From contig CM031556.1 of assembly GCA_018466975.1 (NCBI GenBank), positions 558,001 to 622,000 on the forward strand: DNA of 64,000 nucleotides. Direction: 5' to 3'. Below are positions 60,554 through 64,000 of the stretch, piece after piece (the stretch's first letter is position 1; every line of letters starts with the position of its first letter). Position numbers and translations under genes: made by a program. The notes under the pieces were generated by a model that worked only from the letters and a program-made list of their open reading frames with translations, was not told the DNA's origin and did no database searches. The stretch comes from Sparassis latifolia (lineage: Eukaryota > Basidiomycota > Agaricomycetes > Polyporales > Sparassidaceae).

Positions 60554-63500
60554 CTACAGAGATTCCCATCCGCCGCTATCTACTGTGCTTTCCAATCTTC
60601 TTGCTATCAGAGTCGGTATGCCTTGATTGAGCCAAGTTTTCCGTACATCTTCCCACCTGACATGGTGGAGGTACTGTCTACGACCGCGCCTAACTCAACG
60701 GTGAGTGGCTTACGGTGGTGCAAGGAGAAGACAAGGAATTACCTCATGGATATGTCGACCTCGCCGTGGTTGTCGAGATATGGAGATTGACCAAATGTGC
60801 CATTGTTGGCGTAGAGATACAATAAGGAACACCTCTTCACCAGGAAATAGAGTCCCACTGGACCAGCACATCTGTAAGCAAAGCATATAAGTGAGTTTCT
60901 ACGACACAAAAAGGGTCTACATACTCCTTTGTATGCATGTTGCATTCACCTCGGCTCTGGTTGTCATAATCAATGCAACAGTGACTCTGCATACAACACG
61001 TTGTTCCACAAATCAAACAAATGGCGGCATCCAGGGGAACAGTATGGCAGCGTGGACATGTCATTAGCTTGTCTTGCTCTGGGTAAAGGTTGTCCAAAAC
61101 AAGAGGTAACCGAGCGAGATGATATACGACGGGATAGTCCAGGACAACGCCACAATTGAGTTGGGATGCCGCATGTGAATGGCCATAATGGCCACACCAG
61201 CCAGACAATGCATTCTGCAACGTATCTTGGTTTGGAAGATCGGATAACGGAGGTATTTCCAACATCTCCAGCAAACGCCTATATTCGCAAGCATCACCTC
61301 CAGACGCACGAATTTGGAATCCAGTTGGAACCATTGCACGACATAGGATGGCGGCTCTGCGTAGAAAAGGGAGTGTATATGCATACAATAGCTTCTCGAT
61401 CCGGGCCTCGCCGAAAGCTTGGAACGCCATATCGGCTGCCTGTTCGAACACAGGCGAGTGGCGGACAACCGACATGAAAAACATCTGAACGTCGCCGAAA
61501 ATGTCTTCGTGGCTGCGCTGCACGATAGTTGAGGCGTGGTAGCTGCGGGTTTTATTCAAGACGTAGATCAGTCCGATGACTGTCCGAGCGAGACACGCAT
61601 AATACGTGAGAATAAGAACATGCCGTAGCATGTCTGGTGCGACAGCTGCAGTCTCGACGAGGATGGCGAATGGGTCGCGAAGAAGAAGAGGAAAGGCGAA
61701 GGAGGTGAGGGAAGTACGACTCCACTCAGGTAACAGACGCTTGATGATGGCTTGTCGCACAGCATCACACCCTTCGTCAGGCCTGCCCTTGAAGTTCCAC
61801 GCGACAAGCTTTGTGAGACAAGCAACCAAGCCTCTGATCACCCCATAGTGGGAATCAGACAAGTTATCGGCTACAGTGTATCCAGCAAAACCAGATCCCC
61901 GCTGCGCAACCTCGAACGAAGCGATTGTGTATCCCACCAGTTCTTCCGGGAGATACATACCTGCACCTCTTTCGCCTAGATCAGGTTCTGGACGATCTCG
62001 TAGATGCCGAGTTTGCTGGGAAATGGTCTTTGCAATCCCGACAACGGTATCAACCATCTTGTACGTATCCGTGTTGACTGGTCCTGGTCGATCGAGGATA
62101 CGCATGAAAGATTGGAATCCTAGATCTTGAGCACTCCAGAATACAAACTCTCCGGTGCCACTGCGGAACTGCAGAGACTCAAGAACAGGGTCAGGCTTTG
62201 ATTTAAGGATGTTGATACCAGCGGCACGAATCCAGTCCGGGAATGATACTGCATTCAACTCGGTAGCTGCCAAACCCATTCCCACAGGAAGGATCACGTT
62301 GCCCAAGCTTTTGCACAATGGACAAATGTATTCTTTACGTTGAACGTTCTCAGGGTGGTTCCTGGTAGCCTGTGTCCTGTGCCGCTGTCGTATCGAACTG
62401 CAATAAACATTGAAGCAATCTAAGTGCATCATATGGCTGCAGATCGAAGCATGAAGACCAAACCGGGTATACTGGGATGGAAATGCGTCGAAATTATGTG
62501 AGCTTCGGGCCTTTGAGTCCCGTATCTCAGTTTCCGAAGGAGGGAAGCTAGGCATAGGAACAACCCCCAGGCTCCTGTCTAAAGACTGCGGTGCCAAGAG
62601 GGCCTCGTTGATATGTACGTGGTGACCATCAGGATGACGCCGAAGTAACCTGCTAGGTTGGATGAAACCAAGTGAACCAAATGCTTTGGAAGAATTCAGT
62701 TCTTCTTGACAGACAATGCAGGTGCCGTATGACATGGGGACATCTGGAGTTGTGCTGATATCCTCGTTCTCCTCATCTTCAACATCCTCCAAGTTGAAGG
62801 CGACTTTAGCTTGCTGCGCTTTCATCTGCTTCATGATCGCTTCTTGTCTGGCTTTTGCAGCACGCTTCTTCGCATCCACGGGATCAGCAACTTCACCTAC
62901 GGATGCGCTGACCATCCGTCGTCGTTTCAAGACCTCGTCCTGCTGATGCTCCGCGATGTGCTGCAAAATCCAGCCAGAGCGGGACTTGTACGGCTTGTAG
63001 CTGTCGTGGCACTCAAACTTGCAGAGCATGTCCAGCAAAGTCTGGCCCTCTTCGAACGGTTTGTGAGCTACCAGGCCACTGAACACCTGCGGTTGCTCTA
63101 TGACCGCAACCATGATGAGATACATGAGCTGATCCAAAATGGCCTCAGCGGAACCTGGAGAAGATCCTATCGCGTCGGTCAGAGTGAGTATGTTGTAGAT
63201 GCCGTAGAATAAGATTTGGAGAAGAGCTTCGGACTGGAAAACGGACTGCAGGGCGACATATGGACCATTGGTGATCGCCACAGGCCTTGGAACGACAACA
63301 GGATCATCCAAACCCGTCGCCTTCTTCAGTCTATTACGCAGTGTTGTTTCCACGTCCTCGCGCTTGTTCCGGGTGTAGTGGTAGAAGAAGGGGTCCACTT
63401 CGTCATACAACTCATCCTTCAGCTCGAAAATTCCGGAGTCTACTCCAGACTCGGGTGCTCTGCAATTTGCCACCTCTTTCAAGACACGTTCAAACGATAC

Positions 63501-64000
63501 GTCGTCCACCATTCGCTCGGTAACCCGCTTCGTCAGATCTGTGAATGTGCAGGGTCCCACAGCGAGCGCGTGGATAATCTCCCTCCTTATAGCAGAAGGA
63601 AGGGACAACTTTGTGGCAGTGGCCGTCTCGGTCAGTATTGTAATGAGGATATAGAGGAACTCTTCAACCATGCTGGACAGCTGGGAGCTATCGAAGACAG
63701 GGTGCAGCGTGGCGCCAGAGAAATATCCCAGGAGTTGGAAACGGTCAAGCATGCTGACGATGACGGTGTTTGGATCAAGAATTACCAGCGCGCTTTGCAG
63801 AAGGAACAAGTCCTGGTCGTAGCACAGTTCGCGCAGCATGAAGTCGCGGTAATGCATGAGTTGCCCCCGGATAGCAAAACCATTCCGGACCCAGAGACCA
63901 GTTCGAATCTGGGCGACCTTGGTCAAAACTAGTGATCAGGACTCGTGAGCATATTTAAGTGCCTGAAGCAATCGGAGGGTCTGACCTCGTAATGGATAAT
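60554..64000 (-). CDS. UBR1: N-recognin E3 ubiquitin ligase UBR1 (partial, N-terminus beyond window)
   Basis: RING-type ligase of the N-degron pathway. The window holds the C-terminal 1,100 or so residues. A long exon from about 63930 starts VAQIRTGLWVRNGFAIRGQL and includes MHYRDFMLRELCYDQDLFLL. The RING-H2 is split by an insertion: YGTCIVCQEELNSSKAFG ... HASICSHMMHLDCFNVYCSS ... KEYICPLCKSLGNVILPVG. The C-terminal cap has CPRCHTVPLDAAICLICGTT then CCMQSHCCIDYDNQSRGECN. Two small introns lead to the conserved end LGLYFLVKRCSLLYLYANNG, SPYLDNHGEVDISMRRGRRQ and YLHHVRWEDVRKTWLNQGIP, stop at 60554. The UBR box and ClpS-like domains lie right of base 64000. An intron (donor near 63985) is visible before the edge. 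Confidence 0.92.

Noticed and set aside
63216..63932. Plus-strand open frame of 238 codons
   Set aside because: Antisense to the long UBR1 exon, which encodes recognisable UBR1 sequence.

Overview
The window is nuclear DNA from a filamentous basidiomycete, most likely an Agaricomycete and plausibly one of the Polyporales. I infer this from very intron-dense genes with 45-75 nt GT-AG introns, a CYP63-type P450, a dynein heavy chain that stops after its tail, and basidiomycete-type versions of fungal proteins (CHS7, Pcl-type cyclin, SPC25, MAM3-like DUF21/CBS protein). No prokaryotic, organellar or intact transposon gene is visible. I saw no tRNA or rRNA gene, but I could not scan for them computationally.

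Layout. 1-2938: 3' part of the meiotic MutS homologue MSH4, cut by the window edge. 3.4-12 kb: a gene-poor stretch with an orphan membrane protein, a lineage-restricted protein with an internal duplication, a nucleotidyltransferase-fold protein, a dienelactone hydrolase and a 138-bp hairpin. 12-18.7 kb: metallophosphoesterase, P450 and DUF21/CBS transporter. 19-30.9 kb: dynein heavy-chain tail, branched-chain 2-oxo acid dehydrogenase E2, SPC25, a Dbf2/Sid2 kinase and an UNC93-type permease. 31-33.3 kb: no gene seen. 33.3-41 kb: a compact housekeeping block (YOP1, OST5, RPA12, LTA4 hydrolase/aminopeptidase, ArfGAP, GET2-like). 41-41.6 kb: an AT-rich, CpG-poor spacer. 41.6-64 kb: G-alpha, a short-chain dehydrogenase, a GPALPP/DUF3752 protein, adenosine deaminase-like protein, CHS7, Pcl cyclin, a small membrane protein, SPO22/ZIP4, mitochondrial glutamyl-tRNA synthetase and a partial UBR1.

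The genes are mostly general cell biology, arranged as divergent or convergent pairs with short spacers, and do not form one pathway. Recurrent themes are ER/secretory function (YOP1, OST5, GET2, CHS7, ArfGAP), cell division and nuclear movement (SPC25, Dbf2/Sid2, dynein, cyclin) and meiosis (MSH4 and ZIP4).

The most striking signal is a set of micro-exons lying inside the most conserved motifs. They are a 1-nt exon that supplies the middle base of an Asp codon in G-alpha, a 3-nt exon that with its flanks encodes the conserved Glu of the DUF21 GEIIPQ motif, an 8-nt exon in the MSH4 Walker A motif, an 11-nt exon in an SDR Rossmann motif, and consecutive 10- and 17-nt exons in the UNC93 permease. 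All were deduced by reading conserved protein motifs across GT-AG or GC-AG junctions and need RNA confirmation. Two genes (the Dbf2-like kinase and LTA4 hydrolase) carry apparent single-base frameshifts.
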